From Croceibacterium selenioxidans (GTDB lineage: Bacteria; Pseudomonadota; Alphaproteobacteria; Sphingomonadales; Sphingomonadaceae): 64,000 nt of DNA. The position numbers and the translations under genes are program-made. The notes under the pieces are model-generated. The model saw nothing but the letters and a program-made list of their open reading frames with translations. It ran no database searches and was not told the origin of the DNA. The stretch covers positions 1,054,001 to 1,118,000 of the forward strand of contig NZ_JAHFVK010000001.1 in the NCBI RefSeq assembly GCF_018599195.1, in the 5' to 3' direction. Positions 27,588 through 36,323 of this stretch are shown one piece after another. How positions within the stretch are numbered: the first letter of the stretch is position 1; each line of letters starts with the position of its first letter.

Positions 27588-28277
27588 TTAAACCGGCTCC
27601 ATCGCGTAGCCGGCCGAGCGAACAGTCCGAATCGGATCGGCGAGCCCGGGCACTGACACCGCCAGGCGCAGGCGGCGGATGTGCACGTCCACGGTACGCT
27701 CTTCGATATCGCTGTCGTTTCCCCAGACTGCGTCGAGCAGCTGGCCGCGCGAGAACACCCGGCGTGGGTGTTCCATGAGAAATTTGAGCAGCCGATATTC
27801 CGTCGGTCCTAGCCTAAGCTGGCGCCCCCGGCGCTCGACGCGATGAGCCACGGGATCAAGCTGCAGGTCGCCGACCCGGATGGTCTCGCCCGCCAGGGCC
27901 GGTCGCACCCGTCGCAGCACAGCCGCCACACGGGCGAGCAGTTCGCGCGGCGAGAAGGGCTTGGTGAGGTAATCGTCCGCGCCAGTCTCCAGTCCGCGAA
28001 CCCTGTCGTCCTCGGCCTCGCGGGCGGTGAGCATGATTATTGGCACGTGCGCGGTAGATTGCTGGCGCCGCAGGCGGCGGCATACTTCGATGCCGCTAGT
28101 GCCTTCGATCATCCAGTCGAGGATTACCAGATCGGGTACAGCCTCAGACGCCATGACCATGGCGTCGTCACCGTCCGCGGTTGTGCGGACGTTGTAGCCC
28201 TCGGCCTTGAAGCGATATTCGAGGAGTTCGGCGAGGGCGGCGTCGTCCTCGACCAGCAGGAGCTTTGGTTCTGACAT
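27588..28277 (-). CDS. phoB: Phosphate regulon response regulator PhoB
   Basis: A 229-residue OmpR/PhoB-type regulator. The receiver has LLVEDDAALAELLEYRF (acidic pocket), the phospho-acceptor Asp in LVILDWMIEGTSG (about residue 53) and Lys in TKPFSPRELLARV. The C-terminal winged helix shows LGPTEYRLLKFLMEHPRRVFSRGQLL and RTVDVHIRRLR. It activates pho genes at Pho boxes when phosphorylated by PhoR (35043-36224). It is preceded by its own Pho box at 28302-28319, implying positive autoregulation, and is the last gene of the pst-phoU-phoB run. Confidence 0.95.
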   Translation of the reverse strand: MSEPKLLLVEDDAALAELLEYRFKAEGYNVRTTADGDDAMVMASEAVPDLVILDWMIEGTSGIEVCRRLRRQQSTAHVPIIMLTAREAEDDRVRGLETGADDYLTKPFSPRELLARVAAVLRRVRPALAGETIRVGDLQLDPVAHRVERRGRQLRLGPTEYRLLKFLMEHPRRVFSRGQLLDAVWGNDSDIEERTVDVHIRRLRLAVSVPGLADPIRTVRSAGYAMEPV

Positions 28278-28301
28278 CGATCCGTCCTAAAGCCCCCCAA
28301 T

Positions 28302-28319
28302 ATTACCGGCTTATGACAA
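28302..28319 (-). promoter_or_regulatory. Pho box before phoB
   Basis: Read on the minus strand: TTGTCAT-AAGC-CGGTAAT. The first half-site matches 6 of 7 and the second 5 of 7 of the known Pho-box half CTGTCAT, with the standard 4-nt spacer. It lies between the phoU stop and the phoB ATG, 24 nt upstream of the start, so phoB can be induced separately from the pst genes. Confidence 0.7.
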
Positions 28320-28985
28320 TTAGTTTCGATCCGGCGGATAAGTGCCAAGCGCGGCGAAATGCACCATTTCCGCAACGTTGGTCGCATGGTCGCCGATCCG
28401 TTCGATGTTGCGGGCAACGAACAGAAGTTGGGCAGCGGAACTGATGGTCGACGGGTTTTCGACCATGTAGCTCACGAAGTTGCGGAAGATGCTGTCGTAG
28501 AACGCATCGACCTTGGCGTCGCGCTCTATCACCTCGCGGGCGAGCACGGGGTCGCGGGCGGCGAAAGCGGTCAGCACGTCGTGCACCATTTCCGCTGCCA
28601 CTTCGTTCATGGCGGGAAGCAAGGTGAGGGGCTCGAACCGGTTTCGGCCCTCGATCTTGCCCACGCGCTTGGCAATGTTCTTGGCGTAATCGCCAATCCG
28701 CTCGAGCACGCCGGCGATCTTGAGCGCTGCGATGATCTCGCGCAAATCGTCGGCCATGGGGGCGCGCAGGGCCAGGGTACGCACAGCCATCGCGTCCACT
28801 TCGCTCTCCAGCGCGTCGAGCTTCTGATCCCGCTCGACGACTGCTTTCCCCAGTTCCTCGTCGCCGCTGAGCAGCGCCTGCATGGCCTCGGCGATGGCCA
28901 GCTCGGCAATGCCGCCCATCTCGGCAATCAGCCCGCGCAAGCGGGTAATATCGTCGTCGAAAGCCTTGACGGTATGCTCTGCCAT
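28320..28985 (-). CDS. phoU: Phosphate signalling protein PhoU
   Basis: A 221-residue all-helical protein with two PhoU repeats. Each repeat carries the metal-binding pattern E/D-x-x-x-D near RIGDYAKNIAKRVG (about 95-108) and RNIERIGDHATNVAEMV (about 195-211). PhoU links the Pst transporter to PhoR and keeps the regulon off when phosphate is plentiful. Its ATG overlaps the pstB stop, giving tight coupling. The phoB Pho box ends at its stop codon. Confidence 0.95.
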   Translation of the reverse strand: MAEHTVKAFDDDITRLRGLIAEMGGIAELAIAEAMQALLSGDEELGKAVVERDQKLDALESEVDAMAVRTLALRAPMADDLREIIAALKIAGVLERIGDYAKNIAKRVGKIEGRNRFEPLTLLPAMNEVAAEMVHDVLTAFAARDPVLAREVIERDAKVDAFYDSIFRNFVSYMVENPSTISSAAQLLFVARNIERIGDHATNVAEMVHFAALGTYPPDRN

Positions 28986-29767
28986 TACCCGTACCTACCC
29001 GTGATGTAGTCCTTGGTCCGCTCTTCGGTCGGATTGGTGAAGATGTCCGAGGTGTGTCCGTATTCGACCATCCGGCCGAGGTGGAAGAATGCGGTCCGCT
29101 GCGAGACGCGGGCTGCCTGTTGCATCGAGTGGGTGACAATCACGATCGCATAGCGTCCGCGCAGTTCGTCGATCAGCTCCTCGATCTTGGCAGTGGCAAT
29201 CGGGTCGAGCGCCGAGCACGGCTCGTCCATCAGGATCACTTCCGGCTGCACGGCGATCGCGCGGGCGATGCAAAGCCGCTGCTGTTGGCCGCCCGAAAGC
29301 GCGGTGCCGGATTCCTCGAGACGATCCTTGACCTCCTCCCACAAGCCCGCGCGGCGAAGGGACTTCTCGACGATTTCTTGAAGCTCCGTCCGGCCTTCGG
29401 CGAGGCCGTGGATGCGCGGGCCGTAGGCTACGTTCTCGAAGATGGACTTGGGGAAGGGGTTAGGCTTCTGGAAAACCATGCCCACGCGCGCGCGAAGTTG
29501 CACCACGTCCATCGAGGAATGGTAGATGTCCTCTCCGTCGAGTTCGATACGACCGTCGACGCGTGCGCTGGCGATCGTGTCGTTCATGCGGTTGAGCGCG
29601 CGAAGGAAGGTCGACTTGCCGCAGCCCGAAGGACCGATGAAGGCGGTCACGAACTCCGTCGGGATATCGATCGACACGGAGTCGACCGCCTTTTTGTCTC
29701 CGTAGAAAATGGAGACATCGCGGGTTCGCATCTTGGGCTCGGTGGAAAGTTTTTCCTGGATCACCAT
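28985..29767 (-). CDS. pstB: Phosphate ABC transporter ATP-binding protein PstB
   Basis: A 260-residue ABC ATPase. Walker A is [16 protein letters not shown] (about 43-58), the Q-loop is [13 protein letters not shown], the signature is [16 protein letters not shown], Walker B is [13 protein letters not shown], and the H-loop is [13 protein letters not shown]. The DPNPFP-like KPNPFP stretch is characteristic of PstB. It energises high-affinity phosphate uptake through PstC/PstA. It overlaps pstA by 7 nt and phoU by 1 nt. Confidence 0.96.
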   Translation of the reverse strand: MVIQEKLSTEPKMRTRDVSIFYGDKKAVDSVSIDIPTEFVTAFIGPSGCGKSTFLRALNRMNDTIASARVDGRIELDGEDIYHSSMDVVQLRARVGMVFQKPNPFPKSIFENVAYGPRIHGLAEGRTELQEIVEKSLRRAGLWEEVKDRLEESGTALSGGQQQRLCIARAIAVQPEVILMDEPCSALDPIATAKIEELIDELRGRYAIVIVTHSMQQAARVSQRTAFFHLGRMVEYGHTSDIFTNPTEERTKDYITGRYG

Positions 29768-31011
29768 CTCTTCTCGAAGCGGTTGCGCAAATAGATGGCT
29801 ACGCCATTCATCAGCAGCAGGAACAGCAATAGCACGATAATCGCAGCGCTGGTGCGCTCGACAAATCCGCGGTCGATTTCATCCGACCACAGGAAGATTT
29901 GAACCGGCAGTACGGTTGCTGGATCGGTGAAGCCGTGGGGTGGTGTCGCCACGAAAGCGCGCATTCCGATCATCAGCAGCGGTGCCGTCTCGCCGAGCGC
30001 GCGCGCCATGCCGATGATCGTACCGGTCATGATACCGGGCAGAGCCAAGGGCAACACGTGGTGAAATACGACCTGGATCGGCGACGCGCCCAGTGCCATC
30101 GCCCCGTCACGGATCGAAGGCGGCACGGCCGAGATCGCGTTGCGGCCAGAGATGACTATCACCGGCATCGTCATCAGCGCTAGCGTCATGCCGCCGATCA
30201 GCGGGGCCGAGCGCATGTTCGGGAAGATCGTGAGGAAGACGGCGAGGCCTAGCAGGCCAAAGATGATCGACGGCACGGCGGCGAGGTTATTAATCGACAC
30301 CTCGATAAGATCGGTCCAGCGGTTCCGAGGCGCATATTCTTCGAGGTAAAGTGCAGCCAGCACGCCGATGGGAAAGGCGAACGCCAGCGTCACCAGCATG
30401 GTCAGCATCGAACCCTTGAGCGCAGCCCAGATACCGACTTGTTGTGGATCGGTCGCGTCAGAGCGGGTGAGGAAGCCGATGTCGAACGCTTTTGTGAGCT
30501 TGCCTTCGGCGGCGAGCTTTTTGGCCAGCGCCTGCATTTCCGGTGAACCTTCGCCGGCAAAGCCTGCCGCGAGGTTCTTGCCCACGGGCAAGGCGAACTC
30601 CGCCTTCCTGGCCAGCAAGCTCGGATCCGCGACGACGCGATCTGCCACTACGCGCCAGGCATCGTTGCTTATCTGGCGGGCGGTTTCTTCCCCAAAAGCC
30701 GACTCCGCGCTGAAACGAACGAGATCGGGCAGCCCCTGGCTCTCGAGCGCCCGAATGGCGGCATTCCGGTCAAGTTGCCCGGGCGGCATGCTCAGACCGA
30801 CGCTGGTAAAGTCCACAGGCGTTGCGATCACGGTGCGTTGGAAGCCACCGATGCCGTTGATCAGCATCGAGGCCAGCAAGAACACCAGCACGGCGACCGA
30901 CAGCAGGATCGCGGCGAGGCCGGCAAAGCGGAACCGCCGTTCGGCCGCATAGCGCTTCTTCAGCCGCGCTTCGAAGGCGGGCGTGCGCGTGGGGGAGAGG
31001 CGCTCACTCAT
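29761..31011 (-). CDS. pstA: Phosphate ABC transporter permease PstA
   Basis: A 416-residue permease. After an N-terminal membrane segment (about 31-52) there is a large periplasmic domain to about residue 195, as in the long PstA proteins of alphaproteobacteria. The transport domain follows with the EAA-type loop ([37 protein letters not shown] is split across this loop) and about five helices. It forms the phosphate channel with PstC and overlaps pstC by 8 nt and pstB by 7 nt. Confidence 0.93.
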   Translation of the reverse strand: MSERLSPTRTPAFEARLKKRYAAERRFRFAGLAAILLSVAVLVFLLASMLINGIGGFQRTVIATPVDFTSVGLSMPPGQLDRNAAIRALESQGLPDLVRFSAESAFGEETARQISNDAWRVVADRVVADPSLLARKAEFALPVGKNLAAGFAGEGSPEMQALAKKLAAEGKLTKAFDIGFLTRSDATDPQQVGIWAALKGSMLTMLVTLAFAFPIGVLAALYLEEYAPRNRWTDLIEVSINNLAAVPSIIFGLLGLAVFLTIFPNMRSAPLIGGMTLALMTMPVIVISGRNAISAVPPSIRDGAMALGASPIQVVFHHVLPLALPGIMTGTIIGMARALGETAPLLMIGMRAFVATPPHGFTDPATVLPVQIFLWSDEIDRGFVERTSAAIIVLLLFLLLMNGVAIYLRNRFEKRW

Positions 31012-32389
31012 AAGCTTCGCGGAACCGTTTAACCACGCGCAGGGCGATGAAGTTGAGGGCCAGCGTCACCATGAACAACACGAAGCCAAGGGCAAAGGCG
31101 CTCAAGGTGGCGGGATGATCGAAGCTGCCTTCGCCGGTCAGCATGGCGACGATCTGGAACGTCACGGTGGTCATCGCCTCGAGCGGATTGATCGAGAGGT
31201 TCGCAGCCGCTCCCGCGGCCATGACCACGATCATCGTTTCGCCGATCGCGCGGCTGATCGCGAGCATCACGCCGGCCACGATACCGGGGAGGGCAGCGGG
31301 AACCAGAACGCGGCGGATCGTTTCGTTGGTGGTAGCACCCATTGCCAGGCTCCCGTCGCGCATGGCCTGAGGGACCGCCGCGATGGAATCATCCGCCATC
31401 GAAGAAACGAAGGGGATGATCATCACCCCCATGACCAGGCCCGCGGCGAGCGCGCTTTCGCTGGATGCGTTGGCAATGCCGACTGACTTCGCCACGTCGC
31501 GGACAAAGGGCGCCACAGTCAGAGCCGCGAAGTAACCGTAGACCACCGTCGGGACACCCGCGAGCAACTCCAGTGCCGGCTTGAGTACCTTCCGCCATTT
31601 CGGTGCGGCGTATTGGGTCAGGTAAACCGCGCACATCATGCCCAGCGGAATGGCCACGAGCATGGCGATGATTGCACCGATATAGAGCGTTCCCCAGAAC
31701 AGCGGCAGCGCGCCGTAGCGGGACGGATCGGGGTTCGTGGCACTGCTCATCGGGTCGGGGCCCCAATGCGTGCCGAAGAGGAACTCTTCCGGACTGATCA
31801 TACCGAAGAAGCGAGTCGTTTCGACCACGAGGCTCAGGAAGATGCCGAAGGTGGTCAGGATCGCCACGAGCGAGGCGAGCAAGAGCACGACCATCACCAT
31901 GCGCTCCACCCGCGTCCGGGCGGTGAAGTCCGGCCTCAACCGCAGGAACGCCCAGGTTCCCGTTCCGAAGGCGAGGATCAGGGTTATGGCGAGGCCGATC
32001 AGGTTATAGCGAGTGAGCGCATCGCGGAACGGTTCGACCAGACCGCGCGCGCCAGGGTTGAACACGGCAGGCGCCGCTCCCGAAGCCACATTGCGCGCCT
32101 CGGCCAGCATTGTTTCTCGCTGCATGCCGAAGGGGGGCAAGTCGGCGGCTGCGGGACTCGCCAGCACGGCTTGATTGACGAGCTGGGGCGCGATGACGTT
32201 CCAGGTCAACGCAAAGAGCATGACCGGCACAACCACCCACAGCGCGACATACCAGGCGTGATACGAAGGAAGCGCCGCCAGTCTCACGCCGGGTTTGGCG
32301 CGCCGGAAGCTCCACGCGCGCGCGCGCGCCGCCAGCCAACCGGCAAGTCCGAGCCCAAGAGCAAGGAGGAGCAGAAGGCTGGGCGGCAT
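31004..32389 (-). CDS. pstC: Phosphate ABC transporter permease PstC
   Basis: A 461-residue permease. The open frame reaches 32536, but ATG 32389 (MPPSLLLLLALGLGLAGW) begins the first membrane helix and avoids overlap with pstS. It has a long periplasmic segment between the second and third helices (about 75-170), then the conserved transport domain: PLGMMCAVYLTQYA, KPALELLAGVPTVVYGYFA, the EAA-type loop PQAMRDGSLAMGATTNETIRRVLV and ISRAIGETMIVVMAAG. It follows pstS by 14 nt. Confidence 0.92.
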   Translation of the reverse strand: MPPSLLLLLALGLGLAGWLAARARAWSFRRAKPGVRLAALPSYHAWYVALWVVVPVMLFALTWNVIAPQLVNQAVLASPAAADLPPFGMQRETMLAEARNVASGAAPAVFNPGARGLVEPFRDALTRYNLIGLAITLILAFGTGTWAFLRLRPDFTARTRVERMVMVVLLLASLVAILTTFGIFLSLVVETTRFFGMISPEEFLFGTHWGPDPMSSATNPDPSRYGALPLFWGTLYIGAIIAMLVAIPLGMMCAVYLTQYAAPKWRKVLKPALELLAGVPTVVYGYFAALTVAPFVRDVAKSVGIANASSESALAAGLVMGVMIIPFVSSMADDSIAAVPQAMRDGSLAMGATTNETIRRVLVPAALPGIVAGVMLAISRAIGETMIVVMAAGAAANLSINPLEAMTTVTFQIVAMLTGEGSFDHPATLSAFALGFVLFMVTLALNFIALRVVKRFREAYE

Positions 32390-32403
32390 CGCTATTCCCG
32401 ACC

Positions 32404-33444
32404 TTACTTTAGTTCCGAACCGTTCAAGGCTGTGAACGCCGTCGAGGCAGCCTGACTGCGCGCGGCCACGTCGTCGGGGTTCGTCACTAGGCCGATCGCC
32501 GTCAGCGGGCCGTCGCGACCCCATGACTTGGCCCATTCGGCCACGAACTCACGCAAGCCGCGGATCGCATCGAGGTGCGCGTTCTTGACGTAGATGAACA
32601 GCGGCCGTGCACCCGGATATTCGAAGCTGGCGATATTCGCATAAGTCGGTTCCACACCGTTCATGCGCAGGCCATGGACCTTGTCCAGATTCTCCTCAAG
32701 ATAGGAGAAGCCGAACACGCCAATCGCATCGGGGTTACCCTCGATCTTCTGCACGATGAGGTTGTCCTGCTCGCCCTGATCCACGTAGGCGCCATCTGAA
32801 CGCACTTCGGTGCAGAGCTTCTCGTGCTTGTCCTTGTCGGTGTCCTTGAGCGCCTTCATCTCCGCGTTGGTCTCGCAGCCGTGGACCAGGATCAGCTCCT
32901 TGAGCGCATCGCGCGTGCCGGAAGTCGACGGGGGACCGTAGACGAGGATCGGCTTGTTCGGCAGCGAGGGATCGACATCGTGCCAGGTGCGCGCAGTCTG
33001 CTCCTTGCCGAAGGGCTTGGCGGCCAACGCGCGATAGACGATTTCCGGCGTCAGATTCATGTCAATGCCGCCCTTTGCCGAAGCAAAGGCGAGTCCGTCG
33101 AGACCCACCTGGATCTCGGTGATCTCCTTGACGCCATTGGTCTGGCAAGTGGCGAACTCGCTGGCCTTCATGCGGCGCGAGGCGTTGGCTATATCGGGCG
33201 TGTTGGCGCCCACGCCGGCGCAGAACAGGCTGATGCCGCCGCCGGTGCCGGTGGATTCGATGATCGGCGATTTGAAGTCAGGGTTCGAGCGGGCGAAGTT
33301 TTCCGCAACGAGCTTGGCGAACGGATAAACGGTCGAGGATCCGACGGCCCGCACTGAATCGCGCGTGTCGCTTGCTCCACCGCTACATGCCGCAAGTGAG
33401 GCCGCGCACAGGGTGGCGACCGAAAAGCGCCATTTATTCGTCAT
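32404..33444 (-). CDS. pstS: Phosphate-binding protein PstS (lipoprotein)
   Basis: A 346-residue periplasmic phosphate-binding protein. The signal peptide ends in a lipobox-like SLAAC (Cys about 19), so it is probably lipid anchored. Phosphate-ligand motifs are VGSSTVYPFAKLVAE (about 35-49), STGTGGGISLFCAG and PSTSGTRDALKEL. The mature protein resembles PstS-like proteins with an extended Lys/Asp segment (LKDTDKDKHEKL). It is the first gene of pstSCAB-phoU and has a Pho box 42 nt upstream. Confidence 0.93.
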   Translation of the reverse strand: MTNKWRFSVATLCAASLAACSGGASDTRDSVRAVGSSTVYPFAKLVAENFARSNPDFKSPIIESTGTGGGISLFCAGVGANTPDIANASRRMKASEFATCQTNGVKEITEIQVGLDGLAFASAKGGIDMNLTPEIVYRALAAKPFGKEQTARTWHDVDPSLPNKPILVYGPPSTSGTRDALKELILVHGCETNAEMKALKDTDKDKHEKLCTEVRSDGAYVDQGEQDNLIVQKIEGNPDAIGVFGFSYLEENLDKVHGLRMNGVEPTYANIASFEYPGARPLFIYVKNAHLDAIRGLREFVAEWAKSWGRDGPLTAIGLVTNPDDVAARSQAASTAFTALNGSELK

Positions 33445-33486
33445 GATAGGTCCCTTCCAAGATCGGCGGGTGGCTACGGCCTGGGT

Positions 33487-33504
33487 GTTACAGCTTTAAG
33501 ACAA
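33487..33504 (-). promoter_or_regulatory. Pho box before pstS
   Basis: On the minus strand: TTGTCTT-AAAG-CTGTAAC. Each half matches 5 of 7 of CTGTCAT, and the spacer is close to the consensus AAA(A/T). It lies 42 nt before the pstS ATG and 30 nt after the porin stop, so pstSCAB-phoU has its own PhoB-dependent promoter. Confidence 0.7.
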
Positions 33505-33534
33505 GAACCGGTCATATGCCGGACATTTTCGGTG

Positions 33535-34917
33535 TCAGAAGTCGAACTGCGCACGCACTCCGAAGGTGTCGACCTGGTAGTCCGGATCTGCCCCCGCGAG
33601 GACCGCGGCGTCGCTGACCCAGAGGTGCCCATAGTTGAGGATGAAGCGCACGTAGTCTTCCGGGATCCAGATCGCCGACAGACCCGCGGCCTGCTGCAGG
33701 CCTCCGGCGACGTCTTCGTCGTTGAGGTCGATCCTGTCGTAGCGCAGGTTCATTTGAACGGCGCCGATGCCTCCGGCGGACACCGGGCTCTTCGGCCGGA
33801 TCCGATCGTAGATACCGCCCTTGTATACGGTCGCGTCGCCCGTCAGCAGCATGCCGATTTCGGCGTAGCCGCCCCGGAAAGTCGGATTGCTGAGGCCCGG
33901 ACGCAGCGGCGTGATCTGATGGCCTTCGACTGTCGCGTGGAACGGCCCCTGCACGTAGGCGAGTTCCGCACCGAAGCTTCGCTCTCCGGTTGCCGGGATG
34001 TTGCCGGTATCGACCAGACGAACGTCGGTCGTGTGGAAGAAGGGCCGCGCCCGGTAGCGCACTGACGTCGCCGAATCGTTGAGGTCGCGGAAGTGCGCGG
34101 ATCCGCCGACGTGAAGCCGGCCTTCGCCAATCTTGGGCGCGTAGACGATCCGCCCGTCGAAGCTGTAGCTGTTGTTGCCGTCAGAGGTGAGGTCTTCGGC
34201 GTTGGCGGAAAACGCCCCGAGCTGCACCAGGAGGTCCTTGTTCGAGTAGACCCCGCTAAGCCCTACGCGCCGTTCGAAGTTGAAGGCCGAATTGAACGCG
34301 GCCCTTTCCAGCATTGAAGTGAACAGGTCGCTTGTAAGCTCTTCCAATCCCCAGAACGCCTTCTGGTGCCCGAGCGTGAAAGTAAGCTTGTCGGTCGGCT
34401 TGTACGTCAGGAAGACGTCGGTGAGTTCGACCCCTGACGAAGCGACGTCTACTTCCATGCGGTATCCGAAGTTGCCTGGGAGCGTGCCTTCAACACCCAG
34501 AAAGGCGCGGCGAACTTCCGTGCCGAATCCAAGGCCGTCGCCGGCGTTCACCGAGGCCGGGGCGTCAATGATGGCGCTATCCAGCTGCAGCCGTCCGCGT
34601 GGTTTGAACGACCAGCCTCCGGGTGCCGAGACTTCGGGCCCGCCCTTCCAGGAAACCTTGGTTTCCTGCTGTGGGGTTGCGGGCACGGGCGACGCTGTCG
34701 CTTGAGCAGCGTCCGCTGCCTGAACCGACGGGCCGGCATCGTCTTGCGGCTGCTCGCGAGCCTGCAGTTCTGCTACTTGCCCCGCAAGCCGCGCGATTTC
34801 GGCCTGCATTGCGGCGATCTTCTGCTGGAGGTCGGCGACCTCCTGCGACTGGGCGACCGCAGGTCCGGGTGCGACTAGGGCGGAACCAGCCAGAAGGACC
34901 GGCAGTAATGAGCGCAT
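33535..34917 (-). CDS. Phosphate-selective porin, OprO/OprP family
   Basis: A 460-residue outer-membrane porin. A signal peptide (residues 1-22, ending AVAQ) is followed by a short coiled coil (DLQQKIAAMQAEIARLAGQV, about 29-48) that probably trimerises at the periplasmic face, then a Pro/Ala linker and a 16-strand-type barrel ending in a C-terminal Phe (RAQFDF). FGTEVRRAFLGVEGTL and KLTFTLGHQKAFWGLEEL match OprP-type porins. The position between phoR and pstS and the strong Pho box upstream argue that it carries phosphate across the outer membrane. Selectivity itself is inferred from family and context. Confidence 0.88.
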   Translation of the reverse strand: MRSLLPVLLAGSALVAPGPAVAQSQEVADLQQKIAAMQAEIARLAGQVAELQAREQPQDDAGPSVQAADAAQATASPVPATPQQETKVSWKGGPEVSAPGGWSFKPRGRLQLDSAIIDAPASVNAGDGLGFGTEVRRAFLGVEGTLPGNFGYRMEVDVASSGVELTDVFLTYKPTDKLTFTLGHQKAFWGLEELTSDLFTSMLERAAFNSAFNFERRVGLSGVYSNKDLLVQLGAFSANAEDLTSDGNNSYSFDGRIVYAPKIGEGRLHVGGSAHFRDLNDSATSVRYRARPFFHTTDVRLVDTGNIPATGERSFGAELAYVQGPFHATVEGHQITPLRPGLSNPTFRGGYAEIGMLLTGDATVYKGGIYDRIRPKSPVSAGGIGAVQMNLRYDRIDLNDEDVAGGLQQAAGLSAIWIPEDYVRFILNYGHLWVSDAAVLAGADPDYQVDTFGVRAQFDF

Positions 34918-34951
34918 TGCGGTGAAGTCCGTTTGCTAACGTGTCTGTTAC

Positions 34952-34991
34952 ATAACCGCGCTATGACCGGACTATTACAGTACGATGACAC
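34952..34991 (-). promoter_or_regulatory. Multi-site Pho box before the porin gene
   Basis: Four half-sites on the minus strand at an exact 11-bp spacing: GTGTCAT (34985-34991), CTGTAAT (34974-34980), CGGTCAT (34963-34969) and CGGTTAT (34952-34958). They match 6, 6, 6 and 5 of 7 positions of CTGTCAT. This can hold two stacked PhoB dimers in tandem. The array sits between the phoR stop and the porin ATG. Confidence 0.78.
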
Positions 34992-35042
34992 TCCTTCCGG
35001 TTGTCCCCAGCCGTACCACGATTGGGGTGGCCTGGAGTTGCT

Positions 35043-36224
35043 TCAGTCCGCGATGGGCAGCGAAACTGTAACCGTCGTCCCCTCTCCGACACGGCTTGCT
35101 ATGTCCAGCCGACCGCGGTGTCGTTCGACGATGTGCTTCACGATCGCAAGACCAAGGCCGGTACCGCCGGCCGCCCTGCTGCGACCGGGATCGGTTCGGT
35201 AAAAGCGCCTAGTGAGGTGCGGGATGTGTTCTGCGGGGATGCCTTCGCCACGGTCGCGCACGGTCAGCACCGCCATGTCACGTTCGCCGCGCTCGATGGC
35301 TACCGAAACCGGCGTGCCCTGCTCGCCATACTTAAGCGCATTGTCGACCAGGTTGCGGACCAGCTGTTCGAGCTGTTTCTCGTCGGCTCGAACGAGGATT
35401 TCTCCCTCGAGTCCGGCAAGATCGAGCCGGTCCTGGCGATCGAGTCCGGCGCCATCGCGTGCCGACCGCTGGGCGAGCCCGACGAAATCGAGCTTTTCGC
35501 GCGGGTGATCGTGCTTCTCGGCCTCGACACGTGAGAGCGACATGAGATCGCTGACCAGGCTCTGCAGGCGCTTGGCTTCGCGCAGAACCGTGACGTGGAA
35601 GCGCTTGGCCTGTTCCGCTGGCAGGTCTGCACCCTCGTCAACCAAGGTTTCGACGTAACCGATGATCGAGGCGAGGGGGGTGCGCAGCTCGTGGCTCGCG
35701 TTGGCCACGAAATCGGTGTGCGCGCGGCTGACGTCGATTTCTGCAGTGCGATTGACGAGTTCGATCAGCGAATAACGGCCATCGATCGGCTGTCGCGACA
35801 TCTGCCAGCTACTGCCCGGACCCGTCAGCCCCTCGATCGTCGCGCTGCCGCCGTTTGGTTCAGACAGGAGCTCGACGGCGGTAGGATGGCGAAACAGCAC
35901 GCGCGCGTCCTGGCCCAATGTATGCGATCCGACGGCCTCCCTGGCCGCTGCATTCGCGACGACGATCCGCTCGCCATCGAGCATGAACATGGGAAGCCCC
36001 GAGTGTTCGATGAGATCGGCCATACCCGTCGCGGTGAGCTGCACGCCCTCGCGCTGTTGCGGAAGCGAGACCGGCGGGGGAGTGGCGGCCAGCCAGAATG
36101 ACGCGATCCAAACCAGCATCGCTGCCAGGACAAGCAGGATATTCGTACCCGCAAAGGCCATCACCGCTCCGGTAAGGAGCGCGATCACAATTCCGGCAAA
36201 GGGGACTTTTCGACGCTGGGTCAT
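35043..36224 (-). CDS. phoR: Phosphate regulon sensor histidine kinase PhoR
   Basis: A 393-residue kinase. Two closely spaced N-terminal membrane segments (about 9-28 and 31-48) leave almost no periplasmic domain, as expected for PhoR, which senses through PstSCAB-PhoU. A PAS-like region (about 65-160: MADLIEHSGLPMFMLDG) precedes HisKA with His in FVANASHELRTPLASIIGYVETLVD (about residue 178) and an HATPase domain with LVDNALKYGEQGTPV, VRDRGEGIPAEHI and GGTGLGLAIVKHIVERH. It phosphorylates PhoB. A single perfect half-site, CTGTCAT on the minus strand (36250-36256), lies 25 nt upstream. Confidence 0.94.
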   Translation of the reverse strand: MTQRRKVPFAGIVIALLTGAVMAFAGTNILLVLAAMLVWIASFWLAATPPPVSLPQQREGVQLTATGMADLIEHSGLPMFMLDGERIVVANAAAREAVGSHTLGQDARVLFRHPTAVELLSEPNGGSATIEGLTGPGSSWQMSRQPIDGRYSLIELVNRTAEIDVSRAHTDFVANASHELRTPLASIIGYVETLVDEGADLPAEQAKRFHVTVLREAKRLQSLVSDLMSLSRVEAEKHDHPREKLDFVGLAQRSARDGAGLDRQDRLDLAGLEGEILVRADEKQLEQLVRNLVDNALKYGEQGTPVSVAIERGERDMAVLTVRDRGEGIPAEHIPHLTRRFYRTDPGRSRAAGGTGLGLAIVKHIVERHRGRLDIASRVGEGTTVTVSLPIAD

Positions 36225-36249
36225 TCGCCCCGGGCTTTATCGGCAGGAT

Positions 36250-36256
36250 ATGACAG
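36250..36256 (-). promoter_or_regulatory. Isolated Pho half-site before phoR
   Basis: A perfect CTGTCAT on the minus strand 25 nt before the phoR start. Neighbouring positions at 11-bp spacing match poorly, so it may be coincidental or a weak autoregulatory site. Confidence 0.25.
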
Positions 36257-36323
36257 GTTCCAGTCGGATTGATGACGATCGGCGAATTGGCCCGCGGTTC
36301 GCTGCCAGCAGGCTTCCATGGGC

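Noticed and set aside
32390-32536. Extension of pstC to 510 residues
   Set aside because: It would run into pstS and adds a hydrophilic Arg-rich stretch before the first helix; ATG 32389 fits the membrane topology.
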